Source of the DNA: Lysobacter dokdonensis DS-58
GTDB taxonomy: Bacteria > Pseudomonadota > Gammaproteobacteria > Xanthomonadales > Xanthomonadaceae
Reading direction: 5' to 3'
DNA length: 55,778 bases
Assembly (NCBI RefSeq): GCF_000770795.1
Contig: NZ_JRKJ01000017.1
Location: 1 to 55,778 of the forward strand
Under the pieces are notes generated by a model. It saw only the letters and a list, made by a program, of their open reading frames with translations. It did not search any database and was not told where the DNA came from. Each line of letters starts with the position of its first letter. The first letter of the stretch is position 1. A program made the position numbers and the translations under genes. Below, piece by piece: positions 24,904 through 33,547 of the stretch.

Positions 24904-25577
24904 GCGACGTGATCGCGCCTGCCGCGCCGGTGCGCATCCCGGTGCGCGGCGGCGGCACGTTCCCCGTGCGTCGCGTTTACTGCGTCGGCCGCAACTTCGC
25001 CGACCACGCGAAGGAAATGGGCGCCGCGGTGCCCGCATCGAAAGCCGAACGCGGCACGCCGGTGTTCTTCCACAAGCCCGCCGATGCCGTCGTCCTCGAT
25101 GGCGTCGTGCCGTATCCGCCGGGCACCAACGATTTGCACCACGAAGTCGAACTCGTCGTCGCGCTCGGCGAAGGCGCGCGCGTCTTCGGCTATGCCATCG
25201 GCCTGGACCTCACGCGCCGCGACCTGCAATCGGCCGCCAAGGCCAAGGGCCTGCCGTGGGACACGGGCAAGGGCTTCGACTTCTCCGCACCGGTGGGCGA
25301 ACTGGTCCGCGCCGGCGAGATCGAACCACTCGCGCCGCGCCGCATTTCCCTCGAGGTGAACGGCACGCAGCGCCAGGCCTCCACGCTCGACCAGCTGATC
25401 TGGGACGTGCCGGACATCCTCGGCGAGCTCTCGAAGCTCTACACGCTCAAGGCTGGGGATCTCGTCTTCATGGGCACGCCCGCCGGCGTCGGCCCGCTGC
25501 AGCCCGGGGACGCCTTCACGGCCCGCCTCGACGACGTGCTGGTCCTCGAAGGCCGCATCGCCCCGCCCCTGCGCTAA
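24900..25577 (+). CDS. Fumarylacetoacetate hydrolase family protein
   Basis: The product has 225 residues from ATG 24900. Marks: YCVGRNFADHAKEMG, FFHKPADAV, metal ligands Glu-x-Glu in HHEVELVVALG and Asp in GYAIGLDLTRRDLQ, GKGFDFSAP, STLDQLIWDVP, and GDLVFMGTPAGVGPL. This short type acts on acylpyruvates, oxaloacetate tautomers or related C-C bonds; the exact substrate is not decided by sequence. Cytoplasmic, Mg-dependent. It overlaps the small membrane protein gene and is followed 37 bp later by mscL. Confidence 0.9.
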   Translation: MSDVIAPAAPVRIPVRGGGTFPVRRVYCVGRNFADHAKEMGAAVPASKAERGTPVFFHKPADAVVLDGVVPYPPGTNDLHHEVELVVALGEGARVFGYAIGLDLTRRDLQSAAKAKGLPWDTGKGFDFSAPVGELVRAGEIEPLAPRRISLEVNGTQRQASTLDQLIWDVPDILGELSKLYTLKAGDLVFMGTPAGVGPLQPGDAFTARLDDVLVLEGRIAPPLR

Positions 25578-25614
25578 CCTGCCCTCGCCGGCCTGTCGCC
25601 GGGGAGCCAAGCGC

Positions 25615-26025
25615 ATGGGCATGTTCTCCGAGTTCAAGTCCTTCATCGCTCGCGGCAACGTCGTCGACCTCGCGGTCGCCGTCGTCATCGGCGCGGCATT
25701 CGGCAAGATCGTCACCGCGCTGGTCGACGGCCTCGTCATGCCGATCATCGCGCTCATCACCGGCGGCACCAGCGTCGCGGCATGGAAATACGTCGTCACG
25801 CCCGCCGCGACCGACGCGGCCGGCAAGGTGATCACGCCCGAAGTGGCGTTCAAGTACGGGCTGGTGCTGCAAAGCGCGATCGACTTCGTGCTGATCGCCT
25901 TCGTGATCTTCCTGGTGCTCAAGGCCTACAACCGCCTGCGCGAACCCGCCCCGGAAGCGGCGACGCCCGAAGACATCGTGCTCCTGCGCGAAATCCGCGA
26001 TTCGCTGAAAACGCGAAGCATCTGA
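25615..26025 (+). CDS. mscL: Large-conductance mechanosensitive channel
   Basis: The product has 136 residues, the usual length. MscL opens under membrane tension and releases solutes in osmotic downshock. MFSEFKSFIARGNVVDLAVAVVIGAAFGKIV is split across an N-terminal amphipathic helix and TM1 (about 12-45); periplasmic loop about 46-78; TM2 about 79-105 with QSAIDFVLIAFVIFLV; cytoplasmic helix with EDIVLLREIRDSL at the end. GGGGAG lies 8-13 nt before the ATG. It stands alone, with no clear operon. Confidence 0.98.
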   Translation: MGMFSEFKSFIARGNVVDLAVAVVIGAAFGKIVTALVDGLVMPIIALITGGTSVAAWKYVVTPAATDAAGKVITPEVAFKYGLVLQSAIDFVLIAFVIFLVLKAYNRLREPAPEAATPEDIVLLREIRDSLKTRSI

Positions 26026-26110
26026 CATCGGGCATGACCAGCGGCACCCCTGCCACGCAGGGGTCGGCTGCTACGCTCGACGTCTTTCCGCAAGCAGGGG
26101 TGGTTCCGCA

Positions 26111-27532
26111 ATGCGCCTTGTCCCGACGATGCTCGCCGCCGTACTCGCCACGTCGATCGCAGCGGCGCAGGCCGCCTCGCCTGCCACGACCACCATCCCG
26201 CAAGCCTCGCTCCAGCACGCCGCGCAATTGCGCGACAAGGCCGTCGCCGACGACACCGGCTACAAGATCGTCGAATCGCTCACCACCGAAGTCGGTCCGC
26301 GCATGGCGGGCAGCGAAGCCGATGCGCGTGCGGTCGCCTGGGCGGTGGCGAAGTTCAAGGCGCTCGGTTACGACAAGGTGTGGACCGAGCCGGTCACCTT
26401 CCCCAAGTGGGAGCGCAAGAGCGAACACGCGCAGGTGCTCGGCGATCACGCGCAACCGCTCACGCTCACTGCGCTCGGCGGCAGTCCGGGTGGCACGGTC
26501 GAAGGCGAGGTCGTGCGCTTCGCCGATCTGAAATCGTTGCAGGAAGCCCCCGCCGGTTCGCTCAAGGGCAAGATCGCCTTCATCGACGTGCCGATGGAAC
26601 GCGCGAAGGACGGCAGCGGTTACGGCATGGGCTCGCAGATCCGCGGGCGCGGCCCCTCGGCGGCGGTGAAGGCCGGCGCGTCGGCGTACCTGATGCGTTC
26701 GGCGGGCACCGATTCGCACCGCAATCCGCATACCGGCATCACGCGTTTCGAAGACGGCCTGACGCCGATTCCGTCGGCCGCGTTGTCGGCACCGGACGCC
26801 GGGCAACTCTCGCGCCTGGTCGCACTGGGCAAGCCGATCCGCGTGCGCGTTGCGCTCGATTGCGGCTGGACCGGCGAATACACCTCGCAGAACGTCATCG
26901 GCGAAATCCGCGGGCGCACCAAGCCCGACGAAGTCGTCGTGATCGGCGGCCACCTGGATTCGTGGGACCTCGGCACCGGCGCGATCGACGACGGCGCGGG
27001 CGTGGCCATCGCAATGGGCGCGGGCAAGTTGATCCGCGACATGAAGCAGCGCCCGGCACGCACGATCCGCGTGGTCGCCTTCGCCAACGAAGAGCAGGGG
27101 TTGCACGGCGGCCGCGCGTACGCACTCAAGCACGGGGCGGACGTGCGCAAGCACCAGATCGCCGCGGAAAGCGACTTCGGCGCCGGCCGCATCTATGCAT
27201 TCAGCACCGGTGCGCCGGAACGCGCGCTCGGCGCGGTGAAGCAGATCGCCGACGTACTCGCACCGCTCGGCATCGCCTACACGCCGGGCGAAGGCGGTCC
27301 GGGCCCCGACATCAGTCCGATGGCCGCGGGCGGCCTGGCATGGGCCGCGTTGCGCCAGGACGGCACGGATTACTTCGACTACCACCACACGCCGGACGAC
27401 ACGCTCGACAAGATCGATCCGAAGGCGCTGGCGCAGAATGTCGCGGCATATGCGGTGTTCGCGTATCTCGCCGCGGATGCGCAAGGCGATTTCGGCAGCG
27501 AGCCGAAGCAAGTCACGCCGCCGCGCGAATAA
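26111..27532 (+). CDS. Secreted M28 zinc peptidase (carboxypeptidase Q-like)
   Basis: The product has 473 residues with a signal peptide (about 1-22, AAAQAASP). A PA-like insert lies at about 120-230. Zinc ligands of family M28 are visible in the order His (IGGHLDSWD), Asp (AIDDGAG), Glu (ANEEQGL), Asp (AESDFG) and His (DYHHTPDD). The protein should remove amino acids from peptides in the periplasm or outside. It resembles plasma glutamate carboxypeptidase and bacterial aminopeptidases; which end it cuts is not decided by sequence. GGGGTGG precedes the ATG. A 7-bp inverted repeat (ACCCCTG/CAGGGGT, 26046-26064) lies in its leader. The gene converges with the lipoprotein gene, 8 bp apart. Confidence 0.93.
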   Translation: MRLVPTMLAAVLATSIAAAQAASPATTTIPQASLQHAAQLRDKAVADDTGYKIVESLTTEVGPRMAGSEADARAVAWAVAKFKALGYDKVWTEPVTFPKWERKSEHAQVLGDHAQPLTLTALGGSPGGTVEGEVVRFADLKSLQEAPAGSLKGKIAFIDVPMERAKDGSGYGMGSQIRGRGPSAAVKAGASAYLMRSAGTDSHRNPHTGITRFEDGLTPIPSAALSAPDAGQLSRLVALGKPIRVRVALDCGWTGEYTSQNVIGEIRGRTKPDEVVVIGGHLDSWDLGTGAIDDGAGVAIAMGAGKLIRDMKQRPARTIRVVAFANEEQGLHGGRAYALKHGADVRKHQIAAESDFGAGRIYAFSTGAPERALGAVKQIADVLAPLGIAYTPGEGGPGPDISPMAAGGLAWAALRQDGTDYFDYHHTPDDTLDKIDPKALAQNVAAYAVFAYLAADAQGDFGSEPKQVTPPRE

Positions 27533-27540
27533 GCGCGGCC

Positions 27541-28425
27541 CTAGCGAGCCAGCGGCCTCGGGGCGAAGGCCTTGTCGGGCGCCACCCCGCATTCGCGCCG
27601 AAACTCCATCGCGACGGGCCGCTGCGCCGGCCCGAGCGTGCACACCGGACTGGGGTAATCGAGGATTTCGCACGAAGTCCGCGGGTCGTGCCCCAGCTCC
27701 GCGTACAACGACGAGACGAACGGAACGTTCCGCGCTTGCGGCACGAGGTCGGGCAAGCCGTACTCCCGCCGCTGTTGCAGTGCGTACAGCATCAGCGTCC
27801 TGGCGGAGGGGCCGGCGTATCCCCGCGCGCGTTCGTAAGCAAACGATTCGCGGCCCAGGGCGTCAGCACGATCGTCCCAATACGTTTGCCAGTGCATCGG
27901 CGAGTAAGGCTGCGTCACCCGTCCATTGGGCAAGAGCTTGTCCTTCTCGTCGGCCACGCTCTCGTCGATCATGCAGACGAAGTTGTCGGCCACGCCGCTG
28001 CGCGCAGGGCGATCCGGCGCGCGCGGAACGATGCCGGCCAGGTCGAAGAACATGGAGTCCTCGACGATCAGGACCTCGCCGCCCTGCTCCGCTTGCAGGA
28101 GGAATTCGAAGTTCGCGGAGTCGAAGCCGTTGATGTTCTTGATGCCGATGATCTTGAATCGGGCGCCGGCCGGGATGCGCGCCTGGATCGTATCGGTCGA
28201 GTAAGCGTCGGCTGCAGGCTTCAGGCAGGTCGCGGGTTTTGCGCCGGAAGACCAGAGTTCGCGCGTGTTCCGCCACGTGTCGCACGTGTACACCACGCCC
28301 TGTGTCGCCAGCACGACCTGCTCGCCTTTCTTCACCCCGAGCGCCGCACTTCGCGTCGTCACGCAGCCCGCCACGGAGCACGCAAGCAACGCCACAAGGA
28401 TTGGCACGAAGCGCTTGGAAGGCAT
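27541..28425 (-). CDS. Uncharacterised lipoprotein
   Basis: The product has 294 residues from ATG 28425. The lipoprotein signal is clear: basic start, hydrophobic core and lipobox S-V-A-G-C with Cys at position 21. The first part of the mature chain reads as beta-rich (KKGEQVVLATQGVVYTCDTWRN). Six more Cys are spread through it (CLK, FVCMID, SCEI, VCTL, ECGV), suggesting several disulfides. I recognise no family. It is followed on this strand by nothing, converges with the M28 gene and lies 14 bp downstream of the DUF962 gene end on the other side; it may be a separate unit. Function unknown. Confidence 0.75.
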   Translation of the reverse strand: MPSKRFVPILVALLACSVAGCVTTRSAALGVKKGEQVVLATQGVVYTCDTWRNTRELWSSGAKPATCLKPAADAYSTDTIQARIPAGARFKIIGIKNINGFDSANFEFLLQAEQGGEVLIVEDSMFFDLAGIVPRAPDRPARSGVADNFVCMIDESVADEKDKLLPNGRVTQPYSPMHWQTYWDDRADALGRESFAYERARGYAGPSARTLMLYALQQRREYGLPDLVPQARNVPFVSSLYAELGHDPRTSCEILDYPSPVCTLGPAQRPVAMEFRRECGVAPDKAFAPRPLAR

Positions 28426-28439
28426 GCTCGACTCCTGGG

Positions 28440-28745
28440 TCAGAGTTTGACGCGTCCCCGCAGGATGTCGGCGAACATCACCCAGTCGCCGACGAACGAA
28501 TAGAGCGGGTGCTTGAACGTCGCCGGCCGGTTGTGTTCGAAGAAGAAGTGGCCGACCCACGCGAAGGCATAGCCGCACACGAGTGCTGCGAGCAGCCACC
28601 ATGCATTGCGCGTCGCGATCGCGACGGCAGCCAGCAGCAGGACGCCCCAGCTGCCGACGAAGTGCAACCGCCGGCACGTGGGGTTCGCATGCTCGCCGAG
28701 GTAGAACGGATAGAACTCGCGGAAGCTCGAGAACCGACCGCTCAT
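28440..28745 (-). CDS. DUF962 / Mpo1-like membrane protein
   Basis: The product has 101 residues. FREFYPFYLGEHANPTCRRLHFVG at the start is split as FYPFYLGEHANP and RRLHFVG; GHFFFEHNRPATFKHPLYSFVGD and DWVMFADI follow, which are the marks of DUF962. Two hydrophobic segments (about 30-48 and 50-68) span the membrane. The His residues conserved in HANP, RLHF, WVGHFFFEHNRP match the yeast dioxygenase Mpo1 (alpha-oxidation of 2-hydroxy fatty acids), so an iron-dependent lipid oxidation is possible but unproven here. Its ATG overlaps the mazG stop (28742-28745). Confidence 0.85.
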   Translation of the reverse strand: MSGRFSSFREFYPFYLGEHANPTCRRLHFVGSWGVLLLAAVAIATRNAWWLLAALVCGYAFAWVGHFFFEHNRPATFKHPLYSFVGDWVMFADILRGRVKL

Positions 28746-29560
28746 TTGCCTTCCTCCCGCTTCGCGCGATTCCAGTAGGCGTCTTGCGCGTCGAGCGGCA
28801 GCGTCGACAAATGAATGCCTTCGGCCGCCGCCATCACTTCCATCAACCGGAAGCGGCGTTCGAACTTGAGGTTCGCGCGCCGCAATGCGGACCCGACATC
28901 GACCTTCGCATGTCGCGCGATGTTCGCGCACACGAACAGCAGGTCGCCGATCTCGTCCTCGAGTCGATCGCGCGCGAACGCGTCGGTGGGATCGGCGGCG
29001 ACCGCGTCGAATTCCGCGCGCACCTCGTCGATTTCTTCGTGCAACTTCTCGATGACGGGCGCCGGGCCGGGCCAGTCGAAGCCGACCTTCGCCGCCTTGT
29101 GCTGCAACTTCACCGCGCGTTGCCATTCCGGCAACCCGCGCGCGATGCCGGCGAGCGCGGACGTATCGTCGTGCCCGGCCGCATCGCGCTCGCGACGCTT
29201 GTGCTCGTCCCACGCGACGGTCTGCGCCTTCGCATCACCGACCTGTTCGTCGGCGAACACATGCGGGTGCCGGCGCACCATCTTGTCGCAGATGGCCGCG
29301 ACGACGTCGCCGAACGCGAACGCGCCCTGCTCTTCCGCCATCCGCGCGTGGAAGACGACCTGCAGCAACAGATCGCCCAACTCGTCGCGCAAGCCGTGCA
29401 GATCCTTGCGATCGATCGCATCGGCGACCTCGTACGCTTCTTCGACCGTGTACGGCGCGATCGTGGCGAAGGTCTGTTCGAGATCCCACGGACAACCGCC
29501 GTCGGGATCGCGCAGGCGCGCCATGATCTGCAGCAGCGATTCGATCGTCGGCCGGCTCAT
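28742..29560 (-). CDS. mazG: Nucleoside triphosphate pyrophosphohydrolase MazG
   Basis: The product has 272 residues with two MazG domains, as in E. coli. It removes pyrophosphate from NTPs and dNTPs and may limit (p)ppGpp effects. Marks: LRDPDGGCPWDLEQT, the metal-binding EEAYEVADAI and DELGDLLLQVVFHA of domain one, and EEIDEVRAEF with EDEIGDLLFVCANIARH of domain two. The ATG at 29560 overlaps the cysQ stop by 4 bp and its own stop overlaps the DUF962 start. Third of four coupled genes in the order nudE, cysQ, mazG, DUF962. Confidence 0.96.
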   Translation of the reverse strand: MSRPTIESLLQIMARLRDPDGGCPWDLEQTFATIAPYTVEEAYEVADAIDRKDLHGLRDELGDLLLQVVFHARMAEEQGAFAFGDVVAAICDKMVRRHPHVFADEQVGDAKAQTVAWDEHKRRERDAAGHDDTSALAGIARGLPEWQRAVKLQHKAAKVGFDWPGPAPVIEKLHEEIDEVRAEFDAVAADPTDAFARDRLEDEIGDLLFVCANIARHAKVDVGSALRRANLKFERRFRLMEVMAAAEGIHLSTLPLDAQDAYWNRAKREEGK

Positions 29561-30360
29561 GCGCCCATCCACTCGCGCCACGGCAGTTGCGGATCGCCGA
29601 GTGCGAGGAAGTCGCCGTTGAGCAGTGTTTCGCGCTGGTTGTAGCGCAGCGGGCGGCCCTTCGCATCGACGACCATCCCGCCCGCCGCTTCCAGCACCAC
29701 TTGTCCGGCGGCCGTGTCCCATTCGCTGGTCGGACCGAAGCGCGGATAGACGTCGAGCCCACCGTCGGCGAGGCGGCAGAATTTCAGCGAAGAGCCCAGG
29801 CTCAGCGGCTCGGTCGGCCCGAGTTTCGCGATGAAGGCGTCGGTGCGCTCGTCGCGATGCGAGCGGCTCGCCGCGACGCGCAACGGCGCGGTCGCGGGAC
29901 GCCGCGCGTTGATCGCGATTTCGCCCGCGCCACGACGATGCAACGCAGGCCCGCCGCGCGTGGCATGCCACAGATCGCCGGTCACCGGCGCCTGCACGAC
30001 ACCGAAGATCGCTTCGCCGTCTTCGATCAACGCGAGGTTCACCGAAAACTCGCCGTTGCGCTTGACGAATTCGCGCGTGCCATCGAGCGGATCGACGAGC
30101 CACAGGCGGCGCCAATCGCGGCGCACGTTCCACGTCGCGTCTTCGGCGGCTTCTTCCGACAACACCGGGATATCGGGCGTCAGCGCCTCAAGGCCCTCGA
30201 CGAGGATGCGGTGCGCGGCCAGGTCCGCCGCGGTGAGCGGACTTTGGTCGGCCTTGCGTTCGACATCGAAGGCCGACTCGTAGATGCGCAGGATCGCGAC
30301 GGCGGCTTGTTGCGCCAGCGCGATCGCGCCTTCGCGCAGCGTCTCGTCGATTTTCATCAT
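29557..30360 (-). CDS. cysQ: 3'(2'),5'-bisphosphate nucleotidase
   Basis: The product has 267 residues from ATG 30360, which overlaps the nudE stop (ATGA); MM at the start leaves an alternative ATG 3 bp later. CysQ dephosphorylates PAP, the by-product of sulfate assimilation. Marks of the inositol-phosphatase fold: Mg ligands in KADQSPLTAADLAAH and SEEAAED, the signature WLVDPLDGTREFVKRNGEF, and TSEWDTAAGQVVLEAAGG near the end. Full length. Housekeeping role with mazG and nudE in nucleotide clean-up. Confidence 0.96.
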   Translation of the reverse strand: MMKIDETLREGAIALAQQAAVAILRIYESAFDVERKADQSPLTAADLAAHRILVEGLEALTPDIPVLSEEAAEDATWNVRRDWRRLWLVDPLDGTREFVKRNGEFSVNLALIEDGEAIFGVVQAPVTGDLWHATRGGPALHRRGAGEIAINARRPATAPLRVAASRSHRDERTDAFIAKLGPTEPLSLGSSLKFCRLADGGLDVYPRFGPTSEWDTAAGQVVLEAAGGMVVDAKGRPLRYNQRETLLNGDFLALGDPQLPWREWMGA

Positions 30361-30914
30361 GCGCCCGCGCCCTGCGTGCGCAGCCATTCGCGCACGACGA
30401 ACAAGGCGGCGATGGAACGCCCTTCCGAGAACTCCTCGCGGAGGATCAGTTGGTCGAGGTCGTCGAGCTTCCAGGGCACCACTTCGAGTTCCTCGGGCTC
30501 GTCGCCGGGCAGGCGTTCTTCGTACAGGTCGCGTGCGAGCACCAGGTGCGTCTGGTGGCTCATGTAGGTCGGTGCGAGCGAAATGGTGCGCAGCACCTCC
30601 AGCGAGCGCGCGCCGTAGCCGGCTTCTTCCTTCAATTCGCGGTCGGCCGCCTGCAGGGGCGTCTCGCCGGCGTCGATGCGGCCCTTCACGAGGCCGAGCT
30701 CGTAACGGTGCACGCCGGCGGCGTATTCGCGCACCAGCAGGGCGGTGTCGGCGTCGATCATCGGCACCACGATCACCGCGCCGTGGCCGCGCCCGTGAAG
30801 GCGCTCGTAGCGCCGGCGCTCGCCGTTGCCGAACTCCAGGTCGAGGCGCTCCATGCGCCAGGGGCCGGCGTCGTGCTCGGTGATGCCGTGGATGGTGGGC
30901 AGGCGACGGGTCAT
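30357..30914 (-). CDS. nudE: ADP compounds hydrolase NudE
   Basis: The product has 185 residues (E. coli 186). A Nudix hydrolase that splits ADP-ribose, Ap3A and NADH. The Nudix box is intact: GRIDAGETPLQAADRELKEEAG (Gly, Glu, Arg-Glu-Leu, Glu-Glu at the expected spacing), preceded by LLVREYAAGVHRYELGLVKG and followed by the family-typical SLAPTYMSHQTHLVLARDL. It heads the nudE-cysQ-mazG-DUF962 chain. Its ATG lies only 17 bp from the divergent bioA ATG, so the promoter of each must lie inside the neighbouring coding sequence or very close to it. Confidence 0.94.
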   Translation of the reverse strand: MTRRLPTIHGITEHDAGPWRMERLDLEFGNGERRRYERLHGRGHGAVIVVPMIDADTALLVREYAAGVHRYELGLVKGRIDAGETPLQAADRELKEEAGYGARSLEVLRTISLAPTYMSHQTHLVLARDLYEERLPGDEPEELEVVPWKLDDLDQLILREEFSEGRSIAALFVVREWLRTQGAGA

Positions 30915-30931
30915 GGACGCAGAATGTACGA

Positions 30932-32305
30932 ATGGACAGCTTCGAGTCGATGATAGCGCGCGACCTGGCGGTGCTGTGGCACCCCTGCACGCAGATGCGC
31001 GAGCACCCCGACACGCTGCCGCTGGTGCCCATCGCACGCGGCGAGGGGGCGTGGCTGGTCGGCATGGACGGGCGCCGTTACCTCGACGCGGTGTCGAGCT
31101 GGTGGACCAACCTCTTCGGCCACGCAGAGCCGCGCATCGCGCGTGCCATCGCCGAACAGGCCGGCACGCTCGAACAGGTGATCCTCGCCGGCTTCACGCA
31201 CGCACCCGCCGTCGCCCTCGCCGAACGCCTGCTCGCGCTGGCGCCGCGCGAACCGGGCCGCGCGCCGCTGTCGAAGGTCTTCTATGCCGACAACGGCTCG
31301 GCGGGCGTGGAAGTCGCGCTGAAGATGGCCTTCCACTGGTTCAGCAATCGCGGGCAGGCGCAGCGCACCAAATTCATCGCGCTGGAGAACGGCTACCACG
31401 GCGAAACCATCGGTGCGCTCGCAGTCGGCGACATTCCCCTGTATCGGCGCGTGTATGCGCCCTTGCTGGCCGAGGCGATCTTCGCGCCCTCGCCCGATGC
31501 GTATCTCGCACGCGACGGAGAGACGGCGGTGGATCGCGCGGAGTTGGCCGCGCGGCAATTGCGCGACATCCTCGAGCGGCACGGACACGAGGTCTGCGCA
31601 CTGATCCTCGAACCGCGCGTGCAATGCGCCGGCGGCATGCGCATGCACGATCCGGTGTACCTCAAGCGCGTGCGCGAACTGTGCGACGCGCACGGCGTGT
31701 TCCTCATCGCCGACGAAATCGCGGTCGGCTTCGGCCGCACCGGCACGCGCTTCGCGTGCGAGCAGGCCGGCATCCAGCCGGACCTGCTCTGCCTGTCGAA
31801 GGGCCTGACCGGGGGCTTCCTGCCGCTCGCCGCCGTGCTCGCCACGCAGGCGATCTACGACGGCTTCCTCGACGACTCCCGCGAACGCGCCTTCCTGCAT
31901 TCGCACAGTTACACGGGCAATCCGCTGGCATGCGCGGCGGCATTGCGAGCGCAGGCGATCTTCGACGAAGACGACGTGCTCGCGCGCAATCGCGCGACGG
32001 CCGGACGCATGACGGAACTCGCCAACGGCATCGCCGAACTGCCGCACGTGGCGGATGCGCGCCAGGCGGGGATGATCCTCGCGTTCGAACTGACGAGAGA
32101 CGGCGACAAGGCCACGCCGTTCGACGGCGCCTCGCGCGTCGGTTTGCATGCGTATCGCAAGGCACTGGAACTCGGCGTCGTACTCCGCCCGCTCGGCGAC
32201 ATCCTCTACTGGATGCCGCCGTATTGCGTCGACGATGAACAACTCACGCTGCTCGCGCATGCCACGCGAGAGGCCATCCTCCACGCCACCAAGGACGCCG
32301 CCTGA
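30932..32305 (+). CDS. bioA: Adenosylmethionine-8-amino-7-oxononanoate aminotransferase
   Basis: The product has 457 residues. BioA is a PLP enzyme of biotin synthesis that uses SAM as amino donor. Marks: LWHPCTQM, AVSSWWTNLFGHAEP, DNGSAGVEVALKMAF, GYHGETIGALAV, the Asp of LIADEIAVGFGRTG and the PLP Lys in LCLSKGLTGG. The first ATG (30932) could be replaced by an in-frame ATG at 30950 (MIARDLAVLW); either keeps the conserved N-terminus. Some 20 residues longer than E. coli BioA because of two insertions. rsmE starts within its stop (TGATG). Confidence 0.95.
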   Translation: MDSFESMIARDLAVLWHPCTQMREHPDTLPLVPIARGEGAWLVGMDGRRYLDAVSSWWTNLFGHAEPRIARAIAEQAGTLEQVILAGFTHAPAVALAERLLALAPREPGRAPLSKVFYADNGSAGVEVALKMAFHWFSNRGQAQRTKFIALENGYHGETIGALAVGDIPLYRRVYAPLLAEAIFAPSPDAYLARDGETAVDRAELAARQLRDILERHGHEVCALILEPRVQCAGGMRMHDPVYLKRVRELCDAHGVFLIADEIAVGFGRTGTRFACEQAGIQPDLLCLSKGLTGGFLPLAAVLATQAIYDGFLDDSRERAFLHSHSYTGNPLACAAALRAQAIFDEDDVLARNRATAGRMTELANGIAELPHVADARQAGMILAFELTRDGDKATPFDGASRVGLHAYRKALELGVVLRPLGDILYWMPPYCVDDEQLTLLAHATREAILHATKDAA

Positions 32306-33036
32306 TGCGCACCACGCGCGTGTACGTCGACCTGCCGCTCAAGCCGGGCGCGCGCGTCGCGCTGCCGGAGGATGCGGCCATCCACCTCGTCCGCGTCCTG
32401 CGCCTGCAGGAGGGCGATGCGTGCGTGCTGTTCAACGGCGACGGCGGCGAACACACGGCGACGCTGACCGCGGCGAACAAGCGCGGCGTGGAAGCGCAGG
32501 TGGGCGAACGTCGCGCCGTCGACAATGAATCGTCGCTGCGCATCGCCCTCGTGCAGGGCATCGCGCGCGGCGAGAAGATGGACTGGATCCTGCAGAAGGC
32601 CACCGAACTCGGCGTCGCCACCGTCCTGCCCGTGCAAAGCGACCGCAGCGAGGTGAAGCTCGAGCCCGAGCGCGCGGTGAAGCGCGTGGCGCATTGGCGC
32701 AGCGTGGTCGTCTCGGCATGCGAACAGAGCGGTCGCGCGGTGGTGCCGGAAGTGGCGGCCGCGCAACCGTTGGCGAACGCGGTGCAATCGCTGGAGACGC
32801 CGCATCGCTTCCTGCTCGACCCGGAAGCCACCGACACCATCGCGACCACGCCCGCGATCGAGGGGGCCTGCGTCCTCGCCGTCGGCCCGGAAGGCGGCTG
32901 GTCGGAACGCGACCGCGCCACGCTGCACGCAGCGGGGTTCAAGGGATTGCGACTGGGCCCGCGGATCCTGCGGACGGAAACCGCCGGCATCGCCGCGATC
33001 GCGGCGTTGCAGGCGCGGTTCGGGGATCTCGCTTAG
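32305..33036 (+). CDS. rsmE: 16S rRNA (uracil1498-N3)-methyltransferase
   Basis: The product has 243 residues; ATG 32305 overlaps the bioA stop. A SPOUT-fold methyltransferase with the deep trefoil knot. Marks: HLVRVLRLQEGD in the N-terminal PUA-like part, KMDWILQKATELGVATVLPV, SERSEVKL-like DRSEVKLEPER, EQSGR, and the SAM-binding knot VGPEGGWSERDRATLHAAGF with LGPRILRTETAG. Full length. Its stop overlaps the stop of convergent chpC by 4 bp (TTAG). Confidence 0.95.
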   Translation: MRTTRVYVDLPLKPGARVALPEDAAIHLVRVLRLQEGDACVLFNGDGGEHTATLTAANKRGVEAQVGERRAVDNESSLRIALVQGIARGEKMDWILQKATELGVATVLPVQSDRSEVKLEPERAVKRVAHWRSVVVSACEQSGRAVVPEVAAAQPLANAVQSLETPHRFLLDPEATDTIATTPAIEGACVLAVGPEGGWSERDRATLHAAGFKGLRLGPRILRTETAGIAAIAALQARFGDLA

Positions 33037-33536
33037 GCCGCGGAGGCCTTGATCGCCTCGCCGATCATCGTCTCGACGCGCTCCAGGTCCGGCAGCAACG
33101 CCTGGTCCTGGTTCAACAGCACGCGCGCCTGCACGCCTTCGGGCAGCGTTTCGTCGGACTCGCCGGCATCGGCGACGACCGTGTCGCGCGACACCGTGAC
33201 CAGGCGCGGGAAGCCCTGCGTCAGCATCGCGAAGTACGGCGACTTCGAATCGCCACCCAGCGCCTTGAGCACGATCACCTTGCTGCCGAGGCCGCCGGCC
33301 TCGGTGGCGCTGATGCCCGACAGCCGCGCGAACGCGATCAGCGGCAACTGCCAGCCGCGCCAGCGGATGCGACCGAGCAACCAGTCGGGCGTGTTCGCGA
33401 TCGGCTCGGGATCGGCGTACGACATCACCTCGGCGATCGTCGCGTTCGGCAACAGCAGGCGATTGCCGGCGATCTGGATGAGCACGCCCCGGATATCGTT
33501 GGACGGGGACTCTTGCGCGGCGGTTGCGTTGGACAT
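33033..33536 (-). CDS. chpC: CheW-like protein ChpC
   Basis: The product has 167 residues from ATG 33536. One CheW-like domain (about 15-140): GVLIQIAGNRLLLPNATIAEVM, then WLLGRIRWRGWQLPLIAF. Last gene of the Pil-Chp chemosensory operon, 11 bp after chpB. In P. aeruginosa ChpC is a second CheW-type adaptor and is dispensable for basic twitching but links extra receptors or signals. The C-terminal extension (ETLPEGVQARVLLNQDQALL) is not part of a typical CheW. The frame up to 33650 lies within the neighbouring chpB and is not used. Confidence 0.85.
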   Translation of the reverse strand: MSNATAAQESPSNDIRGVLIQIAGNRLLLPNATIAEVMSYADPEPIANTPDWLLGRIRWRGWQLPLIAFARLSGISATEAGGLGSKVIVLKALGGDSKSPYFAMLTQGFPRLVTVSRDTVVADAGESDETLPEGVQARVLLNQDQALLPDLERVETMIGEAIKASAA

Positions 33537-33547
33537 CGTGTGTGGTC

